A DNA stretch of 64,000 bases. Origin: Selenomonadales bacterium 4137-cl (GTDB taxonomy: Bacteria; Bacillota; Negativicutes; Sporomusales; UBA7701). Below are positions 26,833 to 34,749 of this stretch, piece after piece (positions within the stretch are counted from its first letter, which is position 1; each line of letters starts with the position of its first letter). The notes under the pieces were generated by a model. That model worked only from the letters and a program-made list of their open reading frames with translations. It had not been told where the DNA came from and made no database searches. The DNA is taken from positions 4,116,001-4,180,000 of the forward strand of contig JAUOZS010000001.1 of assembly GCA_032334055.1 (NCBI GenBank), given 5' to 3'. The position numbers and the translations under genes were made by a program.

Positions 26833-26878
26833 AAGGAATTACTGTCATAAGATAGAACTATTAGTTATTATTTATTGC

Positions 26879-26913
26879 AAAGAGTAACACTGTTCGAGTT
26901 AGCTCTTTTTTTT
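26879..26913 (+). terminator. Terminator after spoIIID
   Basis: AAAGAGTAAC and GTTAGCTCTTT (one bulged G) followed by a run of T. Confidence 0.75.
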
Positions 26914-26966
26914 GGCCGCGGAGGGACAAGCTTCAGGAGATTGCAGTAGCGGAAAGGAGTTTCGGA

Positions 26967-27995
26967 ATGTTCGGAATGTCGATGGATATCGGAGTGGACT
27001 TGGGAACGGCTACCGTACTCGTATATATAAAGGGCAAGGGAATCGTGCTGCGCGAGCCGTCGGTCGTGGCAATCGACCGCGATACCAACCGCATCATCGC
27101 GATAGGGGAGGAAGCCCGCCGGATGCTGGGGAGGACGCCGGGCAACATCGTGGCCATCCGTCCTTTGCGGGAAGGCGTCATTGCCGATTACGACACCACG
27201 GAAAGCATGTTGAGGCATTTCATCGAGAAGGTTGCCGGCAGGAGCATGTTCTTCAAGCCGCGCATCATGGTGTGCGTGCCATCCGGCGTCACAACGGTGG
27301 AGAAAAGGGCGGTGCTGGAGGCGGCCATGCAGGCGGGGGCCCGCAAGACGTATCTGATCGAAGAACCGCTGGCGGCGGCACTCGGCGCCGGCCTGGTCAT
27401 ATCCGAACCGTGCGGCTCGATGGTCGTCGATATCGGCGGCGGCACTACCGACGTTGCGGTGCTAAGCCTCGGCGGCATCGTCGTCAGCGAGTCGCTCAGG
27501 GTCGGCGGCGACAAATTTGACGAAGCGCTGGTGCGCTATATCAAGAAGGAATACAATATCATGATCGGCGAACGTACCGCTGAGGAGATCAAGGTCAACG
27601 TCGGCACGGCATTCCCGTCCGGCCGCAACGAATCGATGGAAATCCGCGGCCGCGACCTGGTGTCCGGTCTGCCGAAAACGATGCGGATCGGCTCCACCGA
27701 GACCCGTGAGGCGCTGGCGGAACCCATCTCCCTCATAATCGAGTGTGTCAAGACGGTGCTGGAAAAAACGCCGCCTGAACTGGCGGCCGACATCGTCGAC
27801 CGCGGCATCGTTATGACCGGCGGCGGCTCGTTGCTTCACGGGCTGGACAGGCTCATCAGCCAGGAGACAGGTATACCGACCTATCTGGCCGACGACCCGC
27901 TGTCTTGCGTGGCGCTGGGTACGGGCAAGGCGCTGGAGTCTCTCGAAACCATTCAGGATTCGCTTACGACAATCAAAAAAGGCAGCATTGCCTGA
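26967..27995 (+). CDS. mbl: MreB-family cell-shape protein (Mbl-like)
   Basis: 342-residue bacterial actin that guides lateral wall synthesis. Nucleotide-binding motifs are DIGVDLGTATVLVYIKGKGI (phosphate 1), VDIGGGTTDVAVLSLGG (phosphate 2) and GIVMTGGGSLLHGLD (adenosine). Position between spoIIID and the flgF/flgG pair matches Bacillus mbl rather than the mreBCD locus. AAAGGAG lies 7 bases before the ATG; a second ATG three codons later is possible. Confidence 0.93.
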   Translation: MFGMSMDIGVDLGTATVLVYIKGKGIVLREPSVVAIDRDTNRIIAIGEEARRMLGRTPGNIVAIRPLREGVIADYDTTESMLRHFIEKVAGRSMFFKPRIMVCVPSGVTTVEKRAVLEAAMQAGARKTYLIEEPLAAALGAGLVISEPCGSMVVDIGGGTTDVAVLSLGGIVVSESLRVGGDKFDEALVRYIKKEYNIMIGERTAEEIKVNVGTAFPSGRNESMEIRGRDLVSGLPKTMRIGSTETREALAEPISLIIECVKTVLEKTPPELAADIVDRGIVMTGGGSLLHGLDRLISQETGIPTYLADDPLSCVALGTGKALESLETIQDSLTTIKKGSIA

Positions 27996-28000
27996 TATCG

Positions 28001-28036
28001 GCCGTCCGGGGGATCAATCCCCGGACGGCTGCTTTT
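28001..28036 (+). terminator. Terminator after mbl
   Basis: An 11-bp perfect stem, GCCGTCCGGGG with its complement, then TGCTTTT. Confidence 0.82.
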
Positions 28037-28072
28037 CTCTGTTTTTTCCACAACTTTCCTGGCTGAAAGTGC

Positions 28073-28099
28073 TTAAGAAATCGCCCGATTCACCGATAA
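28073..28099 (+). promoter_or_regulatory. Predicted sigma-28 (SigD-type) flagellar promoter of flgF
   Basis: TTAA(G), a 15-base spacer, then ACCGATAA, 7 of 8 to the GCCGATAA -10. The start would fall just before the ribosome site, leaving a very short leader. The equivalent flhO-flhP operon of B. subtilis is SigD-controlled. Confidence 0.45.
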
Positions 28100-28119
28100 A
28101 TAGAATAGGAGGTGAATGG

Positions 28120-28872
28120 ATGATACGGGGAATTTATGTCGCCGGGTCGGGAATGATGACCGAGGCGACGAGGACCGACGTTATTGCCAACAACCTCGCC
28201 AACGCAAGCACGGCGGGCTATCGCAAAGATGTCGCCATCGGCAAGGATTTCCGCAGCATGCTCATCCGGCGGATCAATGACGGGCCGAACAGCCCGCTTA
28301 TCGGCAGTATGGGGGTCGGCTCGGTGATCGACGAGGTCGCCACCATCCACGAGCAGGGGGGCATAAGACCGACCGGCAATAAGTTTGATCTGGCCATCGA
28401 AGGCCGTGGCTTTTTCGCGGTCGAGACTCCCGCCGGGGTGCGCTACACCCGCAACGGCGGCTTCACCCGCAGCGCCCAGGGCGAGCTGGTGACCGTGGAC
28501 GGGTATCGGGTGCTGGGTCAGGGCGGAGCCATCCAGCTGGGCGATCCCGAAAGCCAGGTGTATATCGCCGACGACGGGCGGGTGATGGTGGACGACGCCG
28601 AAGCCGACACGCTGCGAATTGCCGACTTCGCCGACGTTAAGCGGCTGGTCAAGGAGGGCGCCAACCTGTTCGCCGCAGCGCCGGGCCAACAGGAAGAGCC
28701 GGTGGCGGGCATTACGGTGCGCGCGGGCTATCTTGAGCACTCCAACGTTAACGTAGTCGCCGAGATGGTCAACCTCATCGCTGGCTACAGGGCGTACGAG
28801 ATCAACGGCAAAGCCGTTCAGGCCCATGATTCGCTGCTGGATAAAGCCGTTAATGATGTAGGAAGAGTGTAA
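28120..28872 (+). CDS. flgF: Flagellar basal-body rod protein FlgF (FlhO-like)
   Basis: 250-residue proximal rod protein exported by the flagellar type III apparatus. The N-terminal rod motif reads ANNLANASTAGYRKD, and the C-terminal coiled-coil reads LEHSNVNVVAEMVNLIAGYR, both hallmarks of the FlgE/F/G family. The start is ATG 28120 after AGGAGGTG; the longer reading from 27988 would begin inside the mbl terminator region. It heads the flgF-G-A-H-I-J run. Confidence 0.92.
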   Translation: MIRGIYVAGSGMMTEATRTDVIANNLANASTAGYRKDVAIGKDFRSMLIRRINDGPNSPLIGSMGVGSVIDEVATIHEQGGIRPTGNKFDLAIEGRGFFAVETPAGVRYTRNGGFTRSAQGELVTVDGYRVLGQGGAIQLGDPESQVYIADDGRVMVDDAEADTLRIADFADVKRLVKEGANLFAAAPGQQEEPVAGITVRAGYLEHSNVNVVAEMVNLIAGYRAYEINGKAVQAHDSLLDKAVNDVGRV

Positions 28873-28886
28873 TATGAAGAGATGAA

Positions 28887-29001
28887 GTCGTTCAGAAGCG
28901 AGTATCGCTAAGCGGCGCGGGACCGACACCGGAAATGTACGCGATACGTACGTTGAGGGCGGGCGATGCGGCGACAACGTGAGACGAAGCTTAACAACGA
29001 C
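28887..29001. repeat. Intergenic imperfect palindrome with GTAC core (copy B)
   Basis: Outer arms GTCGTT (28887-28892) and AACGAC (28996-29001), inner core GTACG-CGATA-CGTAC at 28937-28951. Similar in layout to the element at 25596-25692. It lies in an unusually long gap inside a flagellar operon. Confidence 0.45.
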
Positions 29002-29093
29002 CGGAGCAAATGGGGCTGGACTTTCAAGAGGCCCCGGGGGTCGCCGACCGACTGAGGCGGCCTGAAATCGGAAAACCGGGAGGTAAAATCTAT

Positions 29094-29882
29094 ATGATGC
29101 GAGCGTTATGGACGGCCGGCACGGGCATGGTAGCCCAGCAGGCCAATATTGACGTTATTTCCAACAACCTGGCGAACGTCAATACCACCGGCTTCAAGAA
29201 AAGCCGCACCGATTTCCAGGACCTGATGTACCAGACTATCCGCCAGGCGGGGGCTGCGACCGGTCCCGACACACAGCTGCCGACAGGCATCCAGGTCGGC
29301 AGCGGCGTCCGCCAGGTGGCGACGCAGAAAATCTATACCATGGGTAACTTTCAGAACACCGGCAATCAGCTGGATGTCGCCATCGAAGGCGACGGCTTCT
29401 TCAGGATAACGATGCCTGACGGTACGATCAATTACACCAGGGACGGCGCCTTCAAGATGGACAGCGCCGGCAGGGTGGTAACCTCCGAAGGCTACCCGCT
29501 CGAACCGCTTATTACAATCCCCGAGGGCACCACCGAAATCACGATTTCCTCCGACGGCCGTGTGTCGGCCAAGATCCCCAATCAGACCAACGCCCAGGAC
29601 CTCGGCCAGATCCAGCTCTCCCGCTTCATCAATCCCGCCGGCCTGGAGAGCGTCGGCCGCAACCTGCTCAAGGAAACGGCGGCCTCCGGGGCGCCGGTCG
29701 ACAACATCCCGGGGGCGGAAGGCGCCGGCACACTGGTGCAGAAATACCTCGAAATGTCCAATGTTCAGGTTGTCGAAGAGATGGTCAACATGATCGTCGC
29801 CGAACGGGCGTACCAGATGAACTCCAAGGCGATCACGACATGCGACTCGATGCTTGAAGTGGCTGCCGGCCTCAAGCGCTAG
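29094..29882 (+). CDS. flgG: Flagellar basal-body distal rod protein FlgG (FlhP-like)
   Basis: 262-residue distal rod protein. N-terminal motif NNLANVNTTGFKKSRTDFQDL, middle GDGFFRI, and C-terminal LEMSNVQVVEEMVNMIVAER, closely matching the FlgG family; length is as in E. coli (260). The start is ATG 29094 after GGGAGG; a second ATG follows directly. Confidence 0.95.
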   Translation: MMRALWTAGTGMVAQQANIDVISNNLANVNTTGFKKSRTDFQDLMYQTIRQAGAATGPDTQLPTGIQVGSGVRQVATQKIYTMGNFQNTGNQLDVAIEGDGFFRITMPDGTINYTRDGAFKMDSAGRVVTSEGYPLEPLITIPEGTTEITISSDGRVSAKIPNQTNAQDLGQIQLSRFINPAGLESVGRNLLKETAASGAPVDNIPGAEGAGTLVQKYLEMSNVQVVEEMVNMIVAERAYQMNSKAITTCDSMLEVAAGLKR

Positions 29883-29891
29883 GTGAAAGCC

Positions 29892-30866
29892 GTGGGTAGA
29901 ATCCTGGTGATGCTGGCGATTCTGTGTTTTTACGCCGCACCCGCGTGGGCGGCCCCGGTAACGGTCGCGGTGAACGCCGAGGCCACCGTTGCCGGCCCGC
30001 TAATGACCCTCGGCGATCTGGCGACCATTACCGGCGACGACAAGGAAAGAGTCAAGGCGCTCGCAGCCATCAAGCTCGGCGACGCCCCCTCGCCCGGACA
30101 CCGCCTGGCCCTGACCAGCGACGCGCTGGGCGCGCGGTTGGCCGGCTCAGGCGCCGATCTGAGCGAAATCAACTGGCTTGTGCCGCCGACGATTGTCGTG
30201 ACCACCGCCGCCCAAACGGTCGGCGGCGACAGACTGCTGGCCGTGGCTACCGAAGCCCTGCGGGCCCAGCTGGCGACGGCGGACGGCGATATAGAACTCG
30301 CGATAGCGCCGGTCGGCGCGACGTCCGACGTCATGGCGCCCCTCGGCAGCGTCGACATCAAGGCGGAGTTTCCGGCCGGCATCCGCTTCAACGCCCCCAC
30401 CACAGCGGTGACCGCTATCAGCGTCGACGGACGGACGTTTACGACCGTAAGCCTCCGTTTCAACGTCAAGGCCTTTCAGCAGGTGGTGGTGGCGGCGCGC
30501 AACATCGCAGCCCGTGAGGAGATAACGCCCGACTGCGTCCGCACCGAGCGCCGCGAGATCGGCAGGATGGCCGGCTACATCACCGACATCGGCAAAGTCG
30601 TCGGTCTTGCCGCCCGCCGCCCGATAACCGCGGGCACGCCGCTGACAGAGGCGGCCGTGGACAAGCCGGTGATGGTCAGGCGGGGCGCGGCGGTAATCAT
30701 TGTAGCGAAGGCAGGCGGCATGATCATAACCGCTGGCGGCCGGGCGATGCAGGACGGTCGCGAGGGCGAGGCGATCCGGGTACAGAATGTTACTTCCAAG
30801 CGGATTCTAAGCGCCCGGGTGGTTGACCCGAATACCGTCCAGGTAATAATTTACGGTGGAAGGTGA
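29892..30866 (+). CDS. flgA: Flagellar P-ring assembly chaperone FlgA
   Basis: 324-residue exported protein. The signal peptide is about the first 20 residues (ending AWA), and a SAF domain near residues 195-255 (VVAARNIAAREEITPDCV, AARRPITAGTPLTEAAV) precedes the C-terminal beta domain with VRRGAAVIIVAKAGGMII. FlgA is the periplasmic chaperone for FlgI. I prefer GTG 29892, preceded by AGGTGA, to GTG 29883, which directly abuts the flgG stop without a ribosome site. It is needed only in diderm flagella. Confidence 0.9.
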   Translation: MGRILVMLAILCFYAAPAWAAPVTVAVNAEATVAGPLMTLGDLATITGDDKERVKALAAIKLGDAPSPGHRLALTSDALGARLAGSGADLSEINWLVPPTIVVTTAAQTVGGDRLLAVATEALRAQLATADGDIELAIAPVGATSDVMAPLGSVDIKAEFPAGIRFNAPTTAVTAISVDGRTFTTVSLRFNVKAFQQVVVAARNIAAREEITPDCVRTERREIGRMAGYITDIGKVVGLAARRPITAGTPLTEAAVDKPVMVRRGAAVIIVAKAGGMIITAGGRAMQDGREGEAIRVQNVTSKRILSARVVDPNTVQVIIYGGR

Positions 30867-30873
30867 AGCAACC

Positions 30874-31470
30874 GTGATGTCGAATATTTACATAAAGGCA
30901 ATAATTCTGTCGGTCGTCCTGGCGAGCGCGCTGCTGGCTCCGCTGCAGCCGCCGGCTGAGGCCGCCTCGCTGTGGAGCGAGCAGAACAGCCTGTTCGGCG
31001 ACCGCAAGGCCCGCGCTGTCGGCGACAGTCTGACGATCATCATCAGCGAGTCGTCCGTCGCCAGCCGCACCGGCAACGCTGCCAACTCAAAGTCCGCCAG
31101 CACCAAAGCGACCGCCGGCACCGGAGTGTTTAAATGGATTGATAACGCCGGCACCAGCGGCAGCGACAGCTTCAAAGCTGAAGGCAAGATTACCAACAGC
31201 AACTCCGTAACCGGCCGGATCACCGTCCAGGTGACGGGGGTCAAGCCGAACGGCAACCTTGAGGTGTCCGGGACGCAGAGCATCAAGCAAAACGGCGAGG
31301 AGCAGAAGATAACCATCACCGGCGAGGTGCGCCCCGAGGACGTCAGCGTCGACAACTCCGTGATGTCGTACAACGTAGCCAACGCCCAGCTCAAGATCGA
31401 CGGCAAGGGGCCGATCGCCAACAAGCAGCGGCAGGGAATCCTCACCCAGATATTTAATTTCCTGTTCTGA
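30874..31470 (+). CDS. flgH: Flagellar L-ring protein FlgH
   Basis: 198-residue outer-membrane ring subunit. It shows LWSEQNSLFGDRKARAVGD and the DSLTIIISE strand, plus the C-terminal ANAQLKIDGKGPIANKQRQG segment of FlgH. It has a cleavable-type signal sequence ending AEA but no cysteine anywhere, so it cannot be a lipoprotein as it is in enterobacteria. The start is GTG 30874 (AGGTGA 7 bases upstream) or the adjacent ATG. It overlaps nothing and is flanked by flgA and flgI. Confidence 0.9.
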   Translation: MMSNIYIKAIILSVVLASALLAPLQPPAEAASLWSEQNSLFGDRKARAVGDSLTIIISESSVASRTGNAANSKSASTKATAGTGVFKWIDNAGTSGSDSFKAEGKITNSNSVTGRITVQVTGVKPNGNLEVSGTQSIKQNGEEQKITITGEVRPEDVSVDNSVMSYNVANAQLKIDGKGPIANKQRQGILTQIFNFLF

Positions 31471-31485
31471 CCGGGAAGGGATAAT

Positions 31486-32592
31486 GTGATGCGCAGATTG
31501 ATCGTCTTCAGCCTGATAACGATGCTGCTGGCCGCGAGCGCCGCTCCGGCCCTGGCCTACGGGCCCCGCATCAAGGACGTTGCCAAGCTTCAGGGGGTGC
31601 GCAGCAACCAGCTCGTCGGCTACGGTCTGGTCGTCGGCCTGGCCGGCACGGGCGACTCCGACAAGAGCACCTTTACCGTCCAGTCGATCGTCAACATGCT
31701 GAAAAACTTCGGTATCACCATTTCCACCTCCCAGCTTAAGCCCAAAAACGTGGGGGCGGTGATGGTGACGGCGCAACTGCCGCCGTTCATCAAGCCGGGC
31801 GATACCATCGACATAACTGTTTCCTCCCTGGGCGACGCCAAGAGCCTCCAGGGCGGCACGCTGCTGCAGACTCCGCTCAAAGCCGCCAACGGTGCGGTCT
31901 ATGCGGTCGGTCAGGGCCCATTGTCGGTCGGCGGTTTTTCCGCCGGCGGCGGGGGTGCCAGCCAGCAGAAAAACTTCCCCACCGTCGGTACAATCCCCGG
32001 CGGCGCAATCGTCGAACGCGACGTTCCCACCCAGTTCGAAGCCGGCGGCAGCGTTGTCTTCGTCCTCAACAAGCCTGACTTTACCACCGCCAGCCGCATT
32101 TCAGAGGCTGTCGACCGCCGCTTCGGCCCGATTTCAAGAGCCAGCGACGCAGGCTCGGTATCGGTATTCGTCCCGCTCGAATACACCGGCAACCTGGTCG
32201 GCTTTATCGCCGCCCTGGAAGAACTGCCGGTCACTCCGGACAGCGCCGCCAAGGTCGTTGTCAACGAGCGGACGGGCACCGTCGTAATGGGCGGCAATGT
32301 CACGATCGACACCGTAGCCGTGGCTCAGGGCGGGCTTACCGTGCGCGTTTCCTCATCGACCGAAGTTTCCCAGCCGCCACCCTTTTCGGGCGGATCGACG
32401 GTGGTTACCCAGAACAAGTCGGTCGACGCCAAGGAGCAGCAGGCGCCGCTCATAGTCCTTCCGGCGACGGCCAACGTCAGCGACCTCGTCAGTGCCCTCA
32501 ACGCGGTGGGCGCCACCCCCCGCGACGTGATTTCCATCCTCCAGGCCATCAAGGCGGCCGGCGCGCTTCACGCCGAGCTACAACTCATATAG
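31486..32592 (+). CDS. flgI: Flagellar P-ring protein FlgI
   Basis: 368-residue periplasmic ring subunit around the rod. A signal peptide (about residues 1-24, ending ALA) is followed by RIKDVAKLQGVRSNQLVGYG and LVVGLAGTGD, the family's start. The C-terminal half has VVVNERTGTVVMGGNVTI and the terminal region LVSALNAVGATPRDVISILQAI, the latter typical of FlgI. GTG 31486 and ATG 31489 are both near AAGGG. Confidence 0.96.
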   Translation: MMRRLIVFSLITMLLAASAAPALAYGPRIKDVAKLQGVRSNQLVGYGLVVGLAGTGDSDKSTFTVQSIVNMLKNFGITISTSQLKPKNVGAVMVTAQLPPFIKPGDTIDITVSSLGDAKSLQGGTLLQTPLKAANGAVYAVGQGPLSVGGFSAGGGGASQQKNFPTVGTIPGGAIVERDVPTQFEAGGSVVFVLNKPDFTTASRISEAVDRRFGPISRASDAGSVSVFVPLEYTGNLVGFIAALEELPVTPDSAAKVVVNERTGTVVMGGNVTIDTVAVAQGGLTVRVSSSTEVSQPPPFSGGSTVVTQNKSVDAKEQQAPLIVLPATANVSDLVSALNAVGATPRDVISILQAIKAAGALHAELQLI

Positions 32593-32604
32593 GCGGTGAG
32601 GGAC

Positions 32605-32928
32605 ATGCAAATCAAAGGACCGGCAGACGCCGCGGGGGCAAAAGCGCCCACCGGGCGGGATGCCAAGGAGGACGCCAAGCTTAAGGCGGCCTGCACCGAG
32701 ATGGAAGCCGTCTTCCTAAACCTCCTGCTGAAAGAGATGCGCAAAGCGGTGCCGAAAGGCGGTCTTGTAGGCAACAGTTCCCAGGAAGACATCATGCGCT
32801 CGCTCCTCGACAGCGAGCTCACCAAAAATATGGCGCAATCCGGAGGAGTTGGCCTGGCTGATATGCTCTACCGCCAGCTCAGCCCCAAAGACGCGGTAAT
32901 CGACAACAAAGGCCAGGCACCCCGTTAG
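32605..32928 (+). CDS. flgJ: Rod-binding protein, FlgJ N-terminal domain
   Basis: 107-residue protein corresponding only to the rod-capping half of FlgJ: LKAACTEMEAVFLNLLLKEM followed by SLLDSELTKNMAQSGGVGLADMLYRQL. The muramidase domain of enterobacterial FlgJ is absent, as in many non-gamma-proteobacteria, so another hydrolase must open the wall. ATG 32605 follows GGTGAGG. Confidence 0.88.
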   Translation: MQIKGPADAAGAKAPTGRDAKEDAKLKAACTEMEAVFLNLLLKEMRKAVPKGGLVGNSSQEDIMRSLLDSELTKNMAQSGGVGLADMLYRQLSPKDAVIDNKGQAPR

Positions 32929-32963
32929 TGCTTGGCTTTTTACCATCAAGAGGAGGGAAGGAT

Positions 32964-34379
32964 TTGACGAAGTTTCGACGCAGCATCTGCCTTCTACTGG
33001 CTGCATGGATAGTGGCGGCTTTGGCTCTTGCCCAGGCTGCGCCGCCAGCCGTTCAGAAAGTCCGCTTCCATCAGACGCAGGAGAAGGTACGGGTGGTTTT
33101 CGACATGACTGCCGTGCCGGATTTCAACGTTACGCTGGAAAAGGACCCGCTCCGCCTCCTCATCGATATGCCGGCTGCTGCCGCCAAAGGCGCTCTTCTC
33201 AAGACCGCGCTCAACGACCCTTTCGTGGCCGCGGTGGAAATCCAGGACATCGGGCCCGGCCAGGTGAGGCTGGCCATCAACCTCAACATGATGGTGGGTT
33301 ACAAGGTTTTCAAGCTTGCCAAGCCGGCGCGCCTCGTAGTGGATCTGTTTAAAAACTATGACCAGAAGAAAGAGGAGCAGATAAGACCGGGAATTAAGTA
33401 TACTTTCTGGCAGCGGAGCCAGCCCTCCGGGCCGATCCAGGCGCATATCCTCCTGATCGACCCCAGGGCCGGGTTGGCTCTGCAGCCGGTTCTGTCCAAC
33501 GGGGCGGTGGCGGGCTTGGAGACGCTGGCGTCCATGAGCGCGGGCGCGAAGGCGATTGCGGCCGTTAACGGTTCTTACTTCGCGCTGAACGGCGAGATTA
33601 TCGGCCTGCTTAAGATCAACGGCGAAATCGTCAGCTCGCCCAACATTGCGCGGACGGCGGTGGGGATTTTTCCCGACGGCCGGATAGCCTTCGACCAGGT
33701 CAACTGGCAGGGCTATGTCGAATTTCCCGGCGGGCGGGCCGAACTCAACGGCGTCAATCGCAGCCGCGGCGACGATGAACTCATCCTGTACACCGGCTAC
33801 TTCGGACCGTCTACGGGTACCAACGCCTATGGCGCCGAATACGTGCTGAATCAGGACGGCGTGGTTACCGCCATCGGCCAGGGCAACACATCGATCGAGG
33901 ACGGTTGCACGGTCCTGTCGGCCCACGGGGTGGCCGCCAAAGAACTCGCCGGCCTGAAGGTGGGCGACAAAGTCACTGTCAGCCAGAGCCTCGGGCGGGA
34001 ATGGGACGCCGCCGTCCACGCCCTCGGCGCCGGACCGATGCTGATTAAGGATGGCAGCATTTACCTTACGACCAAAACGGAGGAATTCGGCAGCGACGTC
34101 GCCGGCGGCCGCGCCCCCCGCACTGCCATCGGTCTGACCAAGGACGGGCAGCTTCTCCTGGTGGTGGTCGACGGCCGCCACGCCGCAAGCTCCGGCCTGA
34201 CCCTGCTTGAGTTGGCCCTGTTTATGCAGGAGCTGGGAGCGGTGGATGCCATGAACCTCGACGGCGGCGGTTCCAGCCAAATGGTCATCTACGACAAGGT
34301 CGTCAACCGCCCCTCGGACGGCCGCGAGCGCAAGGTGGCGGACGGTCTGGCGATCGTTCCCGGCAGCCTTGCGAAATAG
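32964..34379 (+). CDS. Exported AMIN-like plus phosphodiester glycosidase (NAGPA/DUF2233) domain protein
   Basis: 471-residue exported protein. A signal peptide (residues 1-26) leads to an AMIN-like beta domain at about 30-130 (VRFHQTQEKVRVVFDM, ending ARLVVDLFK), a domain type that binds cell wall in amidases. Residues about 165-470 form a NAGPA-type phosphodiester glycosidase domain with AVNGSYFALNG, ALGAGPMLIKDG, and GGRAPRTAIGLTKDGQLLLV, ending MNLDGGGSSQMV. The start is TTG 32964 after AGGAGGG. It follows flgJ by 35 bases and may be in the same transcript. A wall- or polymer-modifying role is inferred. Confidence 0.82.
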   Translation: MTKFRRSICLLLAAWIVAALALAQAAPPAVQKVRFHQTQEKVRVVFDMTAVPDFNVTLEKDPLRLLIDMPAAAAKGALLKTALNDPFVAAVEIQDIGPGQVRLAINLNMMVGYKVFKLAKPARLVVDLFKNYDQKKEEQIRPGIKYTFWQRSQPSGPIQAHILLIDPRAGLALQPVLSNGAVAGLETLASMSAGAKAIAAVNGSYFALNGEIIGLLKINGEIVSSPNIARTAVGIFPDGRIAFDQVNWQGYVEFPGGRAELNGVNRSRGDDELILYTGYFGPSTGTNAYGAEYVLNQDGVVTAIGQGNTSIEDGCTVLSAHGVAAKELAGLKVGDKVTVSQSLGREWDAAVHALGAGPMLIKDGSIYLTTKTEEFGSDVAGGRAPRTAIGLTKDGQLLLVVVDGRHAASSGLTLLELALFMQELGAVDAMNLDGGGSSQMVIYDKVVNRPSDGRERKVADGLAIVPGSLAK

Positions 34380-34396
34380 CGGTTATAATGTATAAT
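34369..34396 (+). promoter_or_regulatory. Predicted sigma-A promoter
   Basis: TTGCGA, a 16-base spacer, TATAAT (a second TATAAT lies 7 bases earlier). It overlaps the end of the preceding gene and serves the 34425 gene. Confidence 0.5.
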
Positions 34397-34424
34397 GGTT
34401 AATAAGAAACGGAGGTGGGGAGAA

Positions 34425-34733
34425 ATGTTCCGACCCAAAAGTGTAGCCGCTCTAACGGTGGTATTGGTTTTGGCGGTAGCGGCCTGGGCGATGGCGGCCG
34501 GCCCGCTTGTCGACCAGAAAGGCGTGCTGTCGGGCCGCGTGTTGGCCGATGGCTTGGCCGTGCCCGGCGCCGGCGTGCGCGAGGGTGACGTCCTGGTAAG
34601 GGTCGAAGGCCTCGCCGGTCCCGCGATCGCCGTCAGGGCGAATATTGACGGGAAAGTAAAGGAAGTGCTGGTGAAACCTGGCGACACGATCCGCACCGGC
34701 GACGTACTGGTGAGAATCGAGCCTCGTAAATAG
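34425..34733 (+). CDS. Small exported protein with lipoyl/biotinyl-like single-hybrid fold
   Basis: 102 residues. The signal peptide or anchor is at about 5-25 (SVAALTVVLVLAVAAWAMAA). The rest reads as a compact beta fold with two related halves: VREGDVLVRVEG and VKPGDTIRTGDVLVRIEP, the pattern of biotinyl/lipoyl hammerhead domains in efflux adaptors. No attachment lysine in a canonical MKM or DKA context is visible. It precedes the S55 protease gene by 16 bases, so the two may work together. Function unknown. Confidence 0.65.
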   Translation: MFRPKSVAALTVVLVLAVAAWAMAAGPLVDQKGVLSGRVLADGLAVPGAGVREGDVLVRVEGLAGPAIAVRANIDGKVKEVLVKPGDTIRTGDVLVRIEPRK

Positions 34734-34749
34734 GGAAAGGATTGATTGA

